Assembly: GCA_937924525.1 (NCBI GenBank)
Contig: CALDSU010000009.1
Span: forward strand, 62,001-126,000
Direction: 5' to 3'
DNA: 64,000 bases
Source: an uncultured Bryobacteraceae bacterium
GTDB taxonomy: Bacteria > Acidobacteriota > Terriglobia > Bryobacterales > Bryobacteraceae
Each line of letters begins with the position of its first letter. The first letter of the stretch is position 1. The notes beneath the pieces are model-generated. The model was not told where the DNA came from. It saw nothing but the letters and a program-made list of their open reading frames with translations, and searched no databases. This document shows positions 53,801 through 61,965 of this stretch, piece after piece. Both the position numbers and the translations under genes were made by a program.

Positions 53801-54010
53801 GGCGGCGGTGGCGTCCTCGCGGGTGTCCAGCCGCAAATCCGCCATGCGCGTCCCTTTGTCCGGACCGTGACAAGCGAAACAGGCGTCGGAGAGGATCGGA
53901 CGCACTTCGCGTTGAAAATCCACCTGCCGCTTCGCTTGCGCCGCGGCAGGACTGCTGTGGAACATCAGCCCCAAAAGAAGGGCCAGCCAACTACGCCCCA
54001 TCGGTCTCAT
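50834..54010 (-). CDS. Planctomycete-type cytochrome C / DUF1549 / LamG / DUF1553 protein
   Basis: 1058 residues from the ATG at 54010. Signal peptide ([18 protein letters not shown]), then a cytochrome-c-like PSCyt1 motif ([18 protein letters not shown]), DUF1549 ([45 protein letters not shown]), an inserted concanavalin/LamG-like domain ([29 protein letters not shown]), and DUF1553 ([51 protein letters not shown]). The heme CxxCH is intact. Paired with the DUF1501 gene downstream. Related systems are abundant in Planctomycetes and Acidobacteria and proposed to act on surface polysaccharides; that role is unproven. Confidence 0.92.
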   Translation of the reverse strand: [1058 protein letters not shown]

Positions 54011-54104
54011 AATCTTATGCCGAGCGCGCTCTTCCCGGGGGCGCCGCCGCGCGGCTGCGGGCCCGCACCCGGGATCACACGCGAGAATGAACGCGACCTC
54101 CCCT

Positions 54105-55016
54105 CTATTGTGCCAGGAAATCGGCAGGCCGCGCGGAGGGAGAGAACGGTTCACGTTCGAGAAAACGGCGGATCGTTTCGTTGACCAGGGATGGCTTCTG
54201 GTGGACGATCCAGTGCCCTGCGTCGGGCACGCGGACTACTTCCAGATCCGGCGCCCAGCGCTCCAAACCTTCCAGGTTGGACGGGAGCAGATACGGATCC
54301 TGTTCGCCCCAGATCACGAGCGTGGGTACGGGTATCCGGAGCGGAGGCAGGTCAGGCGCCGGTTCGAACGCCGGATCGGGCGGTCCGAGGCGCGCCGCGC
54401 GGTAGTAGTTCAGCCCCCCGGTCAGCGCGCCCGGGCGCGACCAGGCGTCCAGATAGGCGGCCTGGTCTTCTTCATCCAAATACCCGTCGCGCAACCCCTC
54501 CCCGAGCACGGCCGCGGAAAGCAGACTGTAACAGTGCGCCGACAGTTTCGCTTCGGCGTCCGGATTCCGGAACTCCAGCATGTACCGGCTGGCCTGTTGT
54601 TGAGCCGGATCGGTGCGGAGCCGCTCCTGGAAGACGTTCGGATGCGGAGCGTTGATGGTCACCAGCCGCTCAACGGCTTCCGGGTGCAGCGCGGCCGCCG
54701 CCCACGCGATGATGCCGCCCCAGTCGTGCCCGACCAGGACCGCCCGGTCGTGTTGCAGGTGCCGGATCAGACCCAGCACGTCCGCCACCAGGTGAGGCAT
54801 CTCGTACCGCCGGACGTCCGCCGGCTTGGAGGAGAGGTTGTAGCCGCGCAAATCGCAGGCCACCGCCTGCGCGTCGCGCGAGAACTCCGCCAATTGGTCC
54901 TTCCACGCGTACCAGAACTCCGGAAAGCCGTGCAGGAAAAGAATCAGCCGGCCAGAGCCAGCGCTGAGATAGTGCAAGTTGACTTCGCCCAGGGGGGCGT
55001 TCCCATGAGTCCACAT
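54105..55016 (-). CDS. Alpha/beta hydrolase, epoxide-hydrolase-like
   Basis: 303 residues. HGFPEFWYAW (oxyanion-hole HGxP), GHDWGGIIAW (nucleophile Asp in G-x-D/S-x-G), WGEQDPYLLP (acid region) and DAGHWIVHQKP (catalytic His) fit soluble epoxide hydrolases and haloalkane-dehalogenase relatives. The Asp nucleophile favours epoxide hydrolase. It is the last gene of the zwf-opcA-pgl run, 9 bases after pgl, but has no obvious role in the pentose-phosphate pathway. No signal peptide. Confidence 0.87.
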   Translation of the reverse strand: MWTHGNAPLGEVNLHYLSAGSGRLILFLHGFPEFWYAWKDQLAEFSRDAQAVACDLRGYNLSSKPADVRRYEMPHLVADVLGLIRHLQHDRAVLVGHDWGGIIAWAAAALHPEAVERLVTINAPHPNVFQERLRTDPAQQQASRYMLEFRNPDAEAKLSAHCYSLLSAAVLGEGLRDGYLDEEDQAAYLDAWSRPGALTGGLNYYRAARLGPPDPAFEPAPDLPPLRIPVPTLVIWGEQDPYLLPSNLEGLERWAPDLEVVRVPDAGHWIVHQKPSLVNETIRRFLEREPFSPSARPADFLAQ

Positions 55017-55025
55017 GATCTGTTT

Positions 55026-55751
55026 TTATTTTTTCAGCAGGCGAGCCGCGGCATCATCGAGAAACCAGGTCACGCCGGGGTTGCCGCGCAGGATTTGCGC
55101 CGGGTAACGGTGTGGGTCGGCGGGTTCCTCGAAGACCGCGCGCACAGCTTCGGCTTTGTCCGCGCCGCTCACCAGGAACAGGCTGGCGCGGGCGCGTCGC
55201 AGGGTTCCAGGCAACAGGGTGACGCGCCACTGCGCGTGCTTTTCGACAAAAACCGCGGCGGCGCTCCGCTCGCGGTCCTCCAGCAGTTTCTCGCCCGGAA
55301 ACAGGCTCGCGGTATGCGCGTCGGCGCCCATGCCCAGTTGCATCACGTCGAACGCCGGCGGCTGGCCGACGGGCAACGCGAAGAACGCGGCCAGTTCCTG
55401 GCGATAGCGCTCCGCCGCGATTTCCGGGGGGAGTTCCGCGCGGACGCGGTGGATGTTTTTTTCCGGAACCCGTGCGGGCCTCAAGAGATGCTCGGCAGCC
55501 AGCCGGTAGTTGCTGCTCGCGTGCGTGGGAGGCGCCGCGCGCTCATCCACCCAAAAGACATGCACGCGCGCCCAGTCCACCGGCTGGCTCAGCAGTTCGT
55601 CGAACAGCAGGCGCGGCGTGGATCCGCCGGACACAGCGAAACTGGCCGAAGCGTTGCCGGCCAGCCTCGTGGCCAGCAACTCCGCGAGGTGGCGCGCCGC
55701 CGCCGCGGCTGCTTCGAGCGGGGTGGGATAGCAATGCCAGCGGAAACTCAT
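55026..55751 (-). CDS. pgl: 6-phosphogluconolactonase
   Basis: 241 residues. FAVSGGSTPRLLFDELL (substrate phosphate-binding), VHVFWVDERAAPPTHASSNYRLA and LGMGADAHTASLFPG are conserved SOL/DevB-type motifs. It hydrolyses 6-phosphogluconolactone, the second step of the oxidative pentose-phosphate pathway. It follows opcA by 9 bases and is preceded by zwf, so the operon runs in pathway order. Cytoplasmic. Confidence 0.93.
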   Translation of the reverse strand: MSFRWHCYPTPLEAAAAAARHLAELLATRLAGNASASFAVSGGSTPRLLFDELLSQPVDWARVHVFWVDERAAPPTHASSNYRLAAEHLLRPARVPEKNIHRVRAELPPEIAAERYRQELAAFFALPVGQPPAFDVMQLGMGADAHTASLFPGEKLLEDRERSAAAVFVEKHAQWRVTLLPGTLRRARASLFLVSGADKAEAVRAVFEEPADPHRYPAQILRGNPGVTWFLDDAAARLLKK

Positions 55752-55760
55752 CCTCTTCTT

Positions 55761-56744
55761 CTAGCCAAGAGTGGCGCAGACCCGGTCCAGCGCGGCCAGG
55801 AAGCTGCGATCCGGAGGCATCAGTCTTAATTCTTCGTCCAGCAACGACCGGTCCGAGGACGGCGGCAACACCGCGCGATTGCTCAGCCCATCCACCCGCA
55901 CCTCGACGAGCGCCGCATCCACCTTCTCCAGTTCCACGTGCATTCCGGTCCCGCGGAGGGAGACGCGCGAGATGCTGCTCTCGGCGGGACCGGGGTGAAG
56001 CGTCGTCTCCACGCCCCCGCCGGCGGCTTCCAGGCAGGTGGCAAGCCAAGCCGCCAGATACCGCGCCGAGGGATGGGGCTCCGCTCCGCCGTGCCAGACT
56101 TCCATTTTGCGGAGCGACGCCGCCCGCTCGAGATACGCCGGATTGGCGAACACTTGCGCGACCAGTTCCCGCCAGCGGGTCACCCGGGTCCACGCCAGGT
56201 CGGCGCACGGAAAACCCGCGTTCCGCAACTCGCGCAGCCGGCGCAAGGCGCGGTCGGGCTCATCCGCACGGGCGCTGTCGGTGATCAGCCTGCCGCCGAG
56301 GGAAACCAAGGCGTTCAGGTCGCGGTGCTCGAGCAGGGAGGGGTGGCGTAACCAAACCGCCACCGGCAAGTCCGCCGCAACCAGAGGGAGGACTGCCGCC
56401 GCGGCGTCCGCCAGTCCCTGGGGTGGCGTGCGGATCTCGATCTGCTCACAGCAAATCTGGCGGCGGCCGCCAAAGGGCAGCCAGCACTGGGCGAACACCC
56501 GGGCGGCCAGTTCCCCGCAGGCGGGCTCCAGGCGGAGGACGATCATCCGGCTGGGATGGTGGCGCATCAGCCCGGCCAGGGTTTCGCCGATCTCCTGCGC
56601 ATCGTCCTCCGGCCCGGCTACGGAGACCAGTGTCATCGCGCAGGCCCGCAGGACGCCGCCGCCTTCCTCCCCCTCTTTCCCCAGCGACACCCACAGATCG
56701 GCCAGCTCCCGGAGCACCCGGTCAGGTTGCACGGCGGAAGTCAT
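55761..56744 (-). CDS. opcA: Glucose-6-phosphate dehydrogenase assembly protein OpcA
   Basis: 327 residues starting directly after the zwf stop (no gap). RACAMTLVSVAGPEDDAQEIGETLAGL, PSRMIVLRLEPACGE and AAAVLPLVAADLPVAVWLRHP are OpcA-type motifs. OpcA is required for activity or redox control of G6PDH in cyanobacteria and actinobacteria. Its position between zwf and pgl supports that role here. Seeing it in an acidobacterium-like genome suggests G6PDH here also needs an activator. Confidence 0.88.
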   Translation of the reverse strand: MTSAVQPDRVLRELADLWVSLGKEGEEGGGVLRACAMTLVSVAGPEDDAQEIGETLAGLMRHHPSRMIVLRLEPACGELAARVFAQCWLPFGGRRQICCEQIEIRTPPQGLADAAAAVLPLVAADLPVAVWLRHPSLLEHRDLNALVSLGGRLITDSARADEPDRALRRLRELRNAGFPCADLAWTRVTRWRELVAQVFANPAYLERAASLRKMEVWHGGAEPHPSARYLAAWLATCLEAAGGGVETTLHPGPAESSISRVSLRGTGMHVELEKVDAALVEVRVDGLSNRAVLPPSSDRSLLDEELRLMPPDRSFLAALDRVCATLG

Positions 56745-58301
56745 TTACGGACGCCTCCACGCGTGGCCCCGGCGGGCCAGCATCTCATCCGCGGCCGCCG
56801 GTCCCCAGCTACCCGCCGCGTAGTTCGGAAACGCGAAACGCGTTTCCCCCCACACCTGCAAAATCGGCTCCACTACTTTCCAGCTTGCCTCGACCATGTC
56901 TTGCCGGGTGTACAGCGTCGCGTCGCCCCGGATGGCATCCAGCAGCAGCGTCTCGTACGCGGCCGGCGAACGGTCGCCGAAACTCGCGCCGTAGTTGAAG
57001 TCCATCGACACCGGACGCAACTGCATTCCCGCGCCCGGCTTCTTGGACTGGAACTTGAGCGAAATTCCCTCTTCCGGCTGGATGCGCAACACCAGCAGGT
57101 TCGGCGCCAGCCGGCCCCGCTCAGGGCCGAAGACCGAGTGCGGCGCTTCATTGAATTGAATCGCGATCTCGGAGACGCGCTTCGGCAGGTGCTTGCCCGT
57201 GCGGATGTAGAACGGAACGCCCGCCCAGCGCCAGTTGTCCACGAAGAAGGTCGCGGCGGCGTACGTTTCGGTTTGGCTTTCCGGGTCCACGCCGGGCTCC
57301 TCCCGAAAACCGTGGAACTCGGCGCCGCCGACGCGCCCCGGTCCGAATTGCCCGGCCGCCGCGTGCGTGGGCACCTCTTCCGGCTTCAGAATCCGGATGG
57401 ACCGCAGGAGCTTGGCGCGCTCGTCCCGGACCGCATCGGGTTCGAAAGTGGCGCACGGCTCCATGGCGACGGTCGCCATCACCTGAAGCAGGTGATTCTG
57501 GATCATGTCGCGGAGCGCGCCGGCCTCCTGATAGTAAGCGCCGCGCCCCTCCAGTCCGATTGATTCGGCGGCCGTGATCTGCACGTGGTTGACGTAACGC
57601 CGGTTCCACAGCGGCTCAAAGATGCCGTTGCCAAACCGGAACGCAAGAATATTCTGGACGGTTTCCTTGCCCAGGTAGTGGTCGATCCGGTACACCTCGG
57701 ATTCCGGGAAGAACTCCTGCAAGCTGCGGCTCAATTGGCGCGCGCTGGCGAAATCGCGCCCGAAGGGTTTTTCCACCACCAGCCGCCTCCAGCCGCGCCC
57801 GCGGGCAAGTCCGGCCTCCCCTAAACCGCGGGCCACGGCTTCGTACTGGCTCGGCTGCGTGGAGAGGTAGAAGAGCGCGTTGCCTCCCGTCCGCCGGGCG
57901 GCCTCGATTTCGTCCAGCCGGGCTCGCAACCTCGTGTAAGTTTCCGCCGTGAACAGATCGCCTGCCAGGTAGAACAGGCCCTTCGCGAATCCCTCCCACA
58001 CCTCCGCTTCAAACGGCGAGTCCTCCAGGTGCCGGGCGACGGCGTCACGCATTTTTTCCCGGAACGCTTCGTCGCCCATCGGCGAGCGGGAAATCCCGAG
58101 GATCGCAAAGCCGGGCGACAGCCGCCGCTCATAGGACAGCCGGTACAACGCGGGCAGCAATTTCCGTTTGGTCAGGTCGCCGTTGGCGCCGAAGATCACA
58201 ACGACGCATTCGGGAACCGGGGAGGCCAGCCGGTACAAATCCTGAAACGGATTGGGCAGCGACACGGTCCACCATAACAGTTCGCCGCGAGAGGCGTCCA
58301 T
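56745..58301 (-). CDS. zwf: Glucose-6-phosphate 1-dehydrogenase
   Basis: 518 residues. NADP-binding FGANGDLTKRKLLPAL, active-site RIDHYLGKETVQNIL and FYIRTGKHLPKRV are all intact. It makes 6-phosphogluconolactone and NADPH in the first oxidative pentose-phosphate step. It heads the operon zwf-opcA-pgl-hydrolase. The start ATG at 58301 has no clear ribosome site; a GTG at 58265 is an alternative. An inverted repeat (58353-58367) lies 52 bases upstream and may control the operon. Confidence 0.95.
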   Translation of the reverse strand: MDASRGELLWWTVSLPNPFQDLYRLASPVPECVVVIFGANGDLTKRKLLPALYRLSYERRLSPGFAILGISRSPMGDEAFREKMRDAVARHLEDSPFEAEVWEGFAKGLFYLAGDLFTAETYTRLRARLDEIEAARRTGGNALFYLSTQPSQYEAVARGLGEAGLARGRGWRRLVVEKPFGRDFASARQLSRSLQEFFPESEVYRIDHYLGKETVQNILAFRFGNGIFEPLWNRRYVNHVQITAAESIGLEGRGAYYQEAGALRDMIQNHLLQVMATVAMEPCATFEPDAVRDERAKLLRSIRILKPEEVPTHAAAGQFGPGRVGGAEFHGFREEPGVDPESQTETYAAATFFVDNWRWAGVPFYIRTGKHLPKRVSEIAIQFNEAPHSVFGPERGRLAPNLLVLRIQPEEGISLKFQSKKPGAGMQLRPVSMDFNYGASFGDRSPAAYETLLLDAIRGDATLYTRQDMVEASWKVVEPILQVWGETRFAFPNYAAGSWGPAAADEMLARRGHAWRRP

Positions 58302-58352
58302 GCCCCGGGCGACGCAGCCTTGCGCAGGCGACTCGGTAGAAAATTCCTTTTC

Positions 58353-58367
58353 CGGTAAGATTTACCG
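58353..58367. promoter_or_regulatory. Inverted repeat CGGTAA-GAT-TTACCG
   Basis: Perfect 6-base half-sites, 3-base centre, in the A/T-rich gap between the divergent zwf and STAS-like genes. Likely a regulator site for one or both. A second small hairpin (GGGG...CCCC, about 58383-58396) follows toward the STAS-like gene. Confidence 0.4.
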
Positions 58368-58469
58368 TACCCAACTCGTTCGTGGGGGTCTTGCCCCTGC
58401 TCTTCTAACTTTTGGTGTTCAGCACTTTAACTGTCTGGCGTTTGGCGTGCCCTCTCAGAGGTATCAGCT

Positions 58470-58835
58470 ATGCGCGAGATGAAGTCCTCCCGGCTCGAAG
58501 TATCGTTATCCTGCCCGCCTGGCGCGCTCACCGTCCACGTGCGCGGCAAACTCATTTATCCCTGGACTCGCACCCTGCGCAGCCGCTGGCAGGAAGCCTG
58601 CGCGGTTTCCTACGGCGTCCGGAAAACGCTGGATCTGTCCGGAGTGCGCCAGATCGATGCCGATGGCGCCGACCTGTTGCGCGAGATGATGCGCAGCGGT
58701 TTTCGCCTGGTGGCCCGGGATCCGGCGTTGCAGGATCTGGTGGAAAGCATGGAAACCCAGATCCGGGAAGCCAATTTCCTGCTCGAGTACGAGGTGCGCC
58801 CGCAGTGGCCGCTCCTCCGGGCGATGTCTCGATAA
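58470..58835 (+). CDS. STAS-like small protein
   Basis: 121 residues, AGAGG ribosome site 8 bases upstream. LTVHVRGKLIYPWTRTLRSRWQEACA followed by VRKTLDLSGVRQIDADGADLLREMM matches the beta-alpha layout of STAS (anti-sigma-factor antagonist) domains: the strand ending in DLSGVxxIDxxG is the usual phosphorylation-site region, but the usual Ser/Thr position is Ala (DADGADLL). A regulatory, non-phosphorylatable STAS role is possible. Divergent from zwf. No anti-sigma partner is present. Confidence 0.65.
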   Translation: MREMKSSRLEVSLSCPPGALTVHVRGKLIYPWTRTLRSRWQEACAVSYGVRKTLDLSGVRQIDADGADLLREMMRSGFRLVARDPALQDLVESMETQIREANFLLEYEVRPQWPLLRAMSR

Positions 58836-58984
58836 CGGCCCGTCCGCCGCGTTTCGTCCGCTCCGCACAGCTAGGGGAAAAACTCATCCGCCGCAGCAAG
58901 TCCTGACATCGCGGATCGGATGGCGACCGCGGCCACGCACTCTTTCTGAACGTGGGGCGCTGCTGTATGCTGGTGACGCTTGCC

Positions 58985-60910
58985 ATGCGCTGCTCCTCCT
59001 ATCTGGTTCCATGCTTGCTCGTTGGTTGCGTCATCTCTGCTCCCGCCCAGACGGATCCGCAGCAGGTGCAGCGGGTCCTGGAGCCGGCTCTGGTTTCGCC
59101 CGAAGTAATCGCCGCCGAGCTGCGCTCCTATCTGTTCGCCAAAGCGCCGCGGCCGCGGCTGCCTGGTTCGGCGGCGGAGTGGACCGCCGAATCGCGCCGG
59201 CTGCGCGACACTCTCCTGCGCGACGTGGTGTTCCACGGCTGGCCCGACGAGTGGGTCCGCGCGCCGCTGCGTGTCGAGGACGTGGGGGAAATCCAGACCG
59301 ACGGGTCGTACCGGATGCGGAAGCTGCGCTACGAGATCGTTCCCGGCCTCTGGTCGTCGGCCATTCTGTATCTGCCGCTGAAGCTGAGCGGCCGCGCGCC
59401 CGCCGTGCTGAACGTGAACGGCCACGTGGGTCCCGAGGGCAAAGCGGTCGAGTACAAGCAGAAACGTTGCATCCACTTGGCGCGGCACGGACTGATCGCC
59501 TTGAACCTGGAGTGGCTCTCGTTCGGCGAACTGACCCACCAAGAGAACGTCCACTGGTTCGGCGGCCACCTCGACCTGGCGGGCGCCAACAGTCTGGGTC
59601 TGTTTTACCTGGCCATGCGCAAAGGCCTCGACTTCCTTGCCGGCTACCCGAAGGCGGATCCGCGCCGCCTGGCGGTGACCGGACTGTCCGGAGGCGGCTG
59701 GCAGACCATCGTGCTGAGCGCGCTGGATGAGCGCGTCGACGTCTCCATCCCCGTGGCGGGCTACGCATCGGTGATCTCGCGCATCGAGCGGACGGCCGAC
59801 GTTGGCGATGTCGAGCAGAACGCCACCGACCTGCTCACCGTCGCCGATTACCCGGCGCTGACCGCCATGCGCGCGCCGAAACCGACCTTGCTGGTTTACA
59901 ACTCCGAAGACGACTGCTGCTTCCGCGCTCCCCTGGTGCGCCGCTATATCTTCGACGAAATCCTGCCGTTCTTCCGCCTGGCGGGCAAGCCTGACCACTT
60001 GGCGTGGCACGAAAACGCCGATCCGGGCACGCACAACTACCAACGGGACAACCGCCGCGCCGCGTACCGGTTTCTGGCGCGTCACTGGCGAGTCCCGCTG
60101 CCGGAGGCGGAGGGCGAGGCGGACCTGAAGAGCTACGCGGAGTTAGAGGTAGGATTGCCGGCGGACAATCTGACGATCCTCGGCGTGGCCCGCAAACTGG
60201 CGGCCCGCCGGCCAGGCGCGGTCCCGGGCGAGAGCGCGGATGCGCGCCGCGCCCGTCTGCGCGAACTGGTCCGGTATCGTCCGGTCCAGGTTGGCCATCC
60301 CTGGGCGGTGGCGAACACGCGCCAGAAGGGATTGGCCACCCGTGGCTACCGGTTTGCGTTTGACAACGGGCTCAGCGCGGCGGGAGTTTGGTTGCGGGCT
60401 TTGGACGCTTCTGGTGCGGCCGCCACCGTCGTGCTGCACGATGAAGGCAAGAAGGCCGCCGGACGGCTGGTCTCGGACCGCGTGAACCGCGGCGAGACGG
60501 TCCTGGCCGCGGATCTGCTGTTCACCGGCGACGCCGCGGGATCGAGTCCGGGCGCGCGCGGCTACGCCCAGTTGCTCGCCACCCTCGGGGAACGCGCTCT
60601 GGGATGCCGCGCCGCGCAACTGGCCGCGCTGGCGCGCTGGCTCCGTCCGCAAGGTCCCCCCGTGCGCCTGGAGGTCGCCGGCAAACGCAGCCAGGTGGTG
60701 GCTCTGGTGGCCGCAGCGCTCGAGCCCGGATTGTTCCGGGAGGTGATCGTCTATGACGGCGTCGATTCGCTGGGCCACCTGCTGGAAGCTCCGGTGGACT
60801 ACGGAGATATGCCTGAATTGTTCTGCCTGGATCTCTACCGGACGTTCGACTTGAGCGTGATGGTCGCGCTGGCGGACGCCAAGGTTTCCCGAAGCGCGTT
60901 GCGGCCCTGA
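58985..60910 (+). CDS. Exported acetyl-xylan-esterase/dienelactone-hydrolase-like protein
   Basis: 641 residues. The start is one of several ATGs (58952, 58967, 58985); from 58985 it reads MRCSSYLVPCLLVGC, a signal with a lipobox-like LVGC, so the mature protein may be a lipoprotein. An alpha/beta hydrolase follows: nucleophile Ser in GLSGGGWQT (with VLNVNGHVG as oxyanion strand), Asp region NSEDDC and a probable catalytic His in ENADPGTHNYQRDNR. The C-terminal 240 residues form a second hydrolase-like half without obvious catalytic motifs. It could act on acetylated glycans. Confidence 0.78.
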   Translation: MRCSSYLVPCLLVGCVISAPAQTDPQQVQRVLEPALVSPEVIAAELRSYLFAKAPRPRLPGSAAEWTAESRRLRDTLLRDVVFHGWPDEWVRAPLRVEDVGEIQTDGSYRMRKLRYEIVPGLWSSAILYLPLKLSGRAPAVLNVNGHVGPEGKAVEYKQKRCIHLARHGLIALNLEWLSFGELTHQENVHWFGGHLDLAGANSLGLFYLAMRKGLDFLAGYPKADPRRLAVTGLSGGGWQTIVLSALDERVDVSIPVAGYASVISRIERTADVGDVEQNATDLLTVADYPALTAMRAPKPTLLVYNSEDDCCFRAPLVRRYIFDEILPFFRLAGKPDHLAWHENADPGTHNYQRDNRRAAYRFLARHWRVPLPEAEGEADLKSYAELEVGLPADNLTILGVARKLAARRPGAVPGESADARRARLRELVRYRPVQVGHPWAVANTRQKGLATRGYRFAFDNGLSAAGVWLRALDASGAAATVVLHDEGKKAAGRLVSDRVNRGETVLAADLLFTGDAAGSSPGARGYAQLLATLGERALGCRAAQLAALARWLRPQGPPVRLEVAGKRSQVVALVAAALEPGLFREVIVYDGVDSLGHLLEAPVDYGDMPELFCLDLYRTFDLSVMVALADAKVSRSALRP

Positions 60911-60923
60911 CTCGGGCGGTGGG

Positions 60924-61919
60924 TTACGACGGTCCGCCGCCGGCGGCGTAGTATCCTTTGCGGGCCTGCACTTTCAGGTCGCGCCGGGTGGTCCGGACCT
61001 CGACTCGCCGAAACTCGCCAGGCTGGCGCGGCCCCTCGGGCGTGTAGCCGATGGCGTACTGGCTGCGCATTTCCTCCTGGATCTGCTGAAAAATCATATC
61101 CAGGGTGAGCTTCTTGCTGACGCGGAACAGCCGTCCGCCGGTTTGCGTCGCCATCTTCGTTAGAGCGGAGTCGTCGACCGTCTCGCCCCACCCCATGTAC
61201 GCGAGCGGATCCACGTAGTGAATCGAATAGATGATGGCGTTGGCTTTTTGCGCCGCTTCCAGGGCCTCGCCGAGCTTAAGCCGGCTGCCCACGTCCACTC
61301 CATCGGTGATCAGCACGATCGCCTTGCGGCCGACTTCGTTGGCCAGACGCTCGGTGGCCGCCAGGTAGACGGCGTCGTAAAGCACGGTGCCGCGGATCTT
61401 GCCCACGGTGGGCACGGGACCGGGGTGCAGACCTCCTACCGCGGCGTTCAGCTTCAGCTTGTCCAGCGCCCGGTCGAGCAGGCTGATCGATCCGGTGAGG
61501 TCCTGCAACAATTCCGCCTCCGTGCCGAAACTGATCAGAAAGGCCATATCCTTCTTGCGAAGCACCTGCCGGAAGAATCGCCGGGCGGCTACGCGTTCCT
61601 CCTCAATCAGGCGCGCCTGGCTGCCGCTGACGTCCACCAGCAGGCCGATGGTCAGGGGCAGATCTGTTTCGCGGGAAAAATACCGGATCGTCTGTGGTTT
61701 GCCTTCCTCAAAGACCTGGAACTCGTCCCGGGTCAGGTCGGCGATCAGGGCGCCTTTCTTATCGCGGACCGAGCACAACAGGTTCACCACCTCGACATCG
61801 ACCTTGATGGTGGTTTCCGGACCCTCGGTCTCGGGAGGCAAGGCGGGGGGCGTCTGTCCGCTTAGCCACAGCGCGGTTCCCAGCGCCGCCAGCCCCGCCC
61901 AGCCGATCCGCATCGCCAT
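60924..61919 (-). CDS. Acidobacterial VWFA-related exported protein
   Basis: 331 residues from the ATG at 61919. A signal peptide ends near LSGQTPP. IKVDVEVVNLLCSVRDKKGALIADLTRDEFQVFEEGKPQTI is the front domain of the acidobacterial VWFA family. The von Willebrand A domain holds a MIDAS-like DVSGSQ and LITDGVDVGS. The end YAIGYTPEGPRQPGEFRRVEVRTTRRDLKVQARKGYY is also family-typical. It is periplasmic, probably metal-dependent adhesion or protein contact; function unknown. It is a strong lineage marker for Acidobacteriota. Confidence 0.9.
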   Translation of the reverse strand: MAMRIGWAGLAALGTALWLSGQTPPALPPETEGPETTIKVDVEVVNLLCSVRDKKGALIADLTRDEFQVFEEGKPQTIRYFSRETDLPLTIGLLVDVSGSQARLIEEERVAARRFFRQVLRKKDMAFLISFGTEAELLQDLTGSISLLDRALDKLKLNAAVGGLHPGPVPTVGKIRGTVLYDAVYLAATERLANEVGRKAIVLITDGVDVGSRLKLGEALEAAQKANAIIYSIHYVDPLAYMGWGETVDDSALTKMATQTGGRLFRVSKKLTLDMIFQQIQEEMRSQYAIGYTPEGPRQPGEFRRVEVRTTRRDLKVQARKGYYAAGGGPS

Positions 61920-61965
61920 ATACTCAATGTATCCGACGCGTTGCGTACGGAGGGTGTTTCCCACG

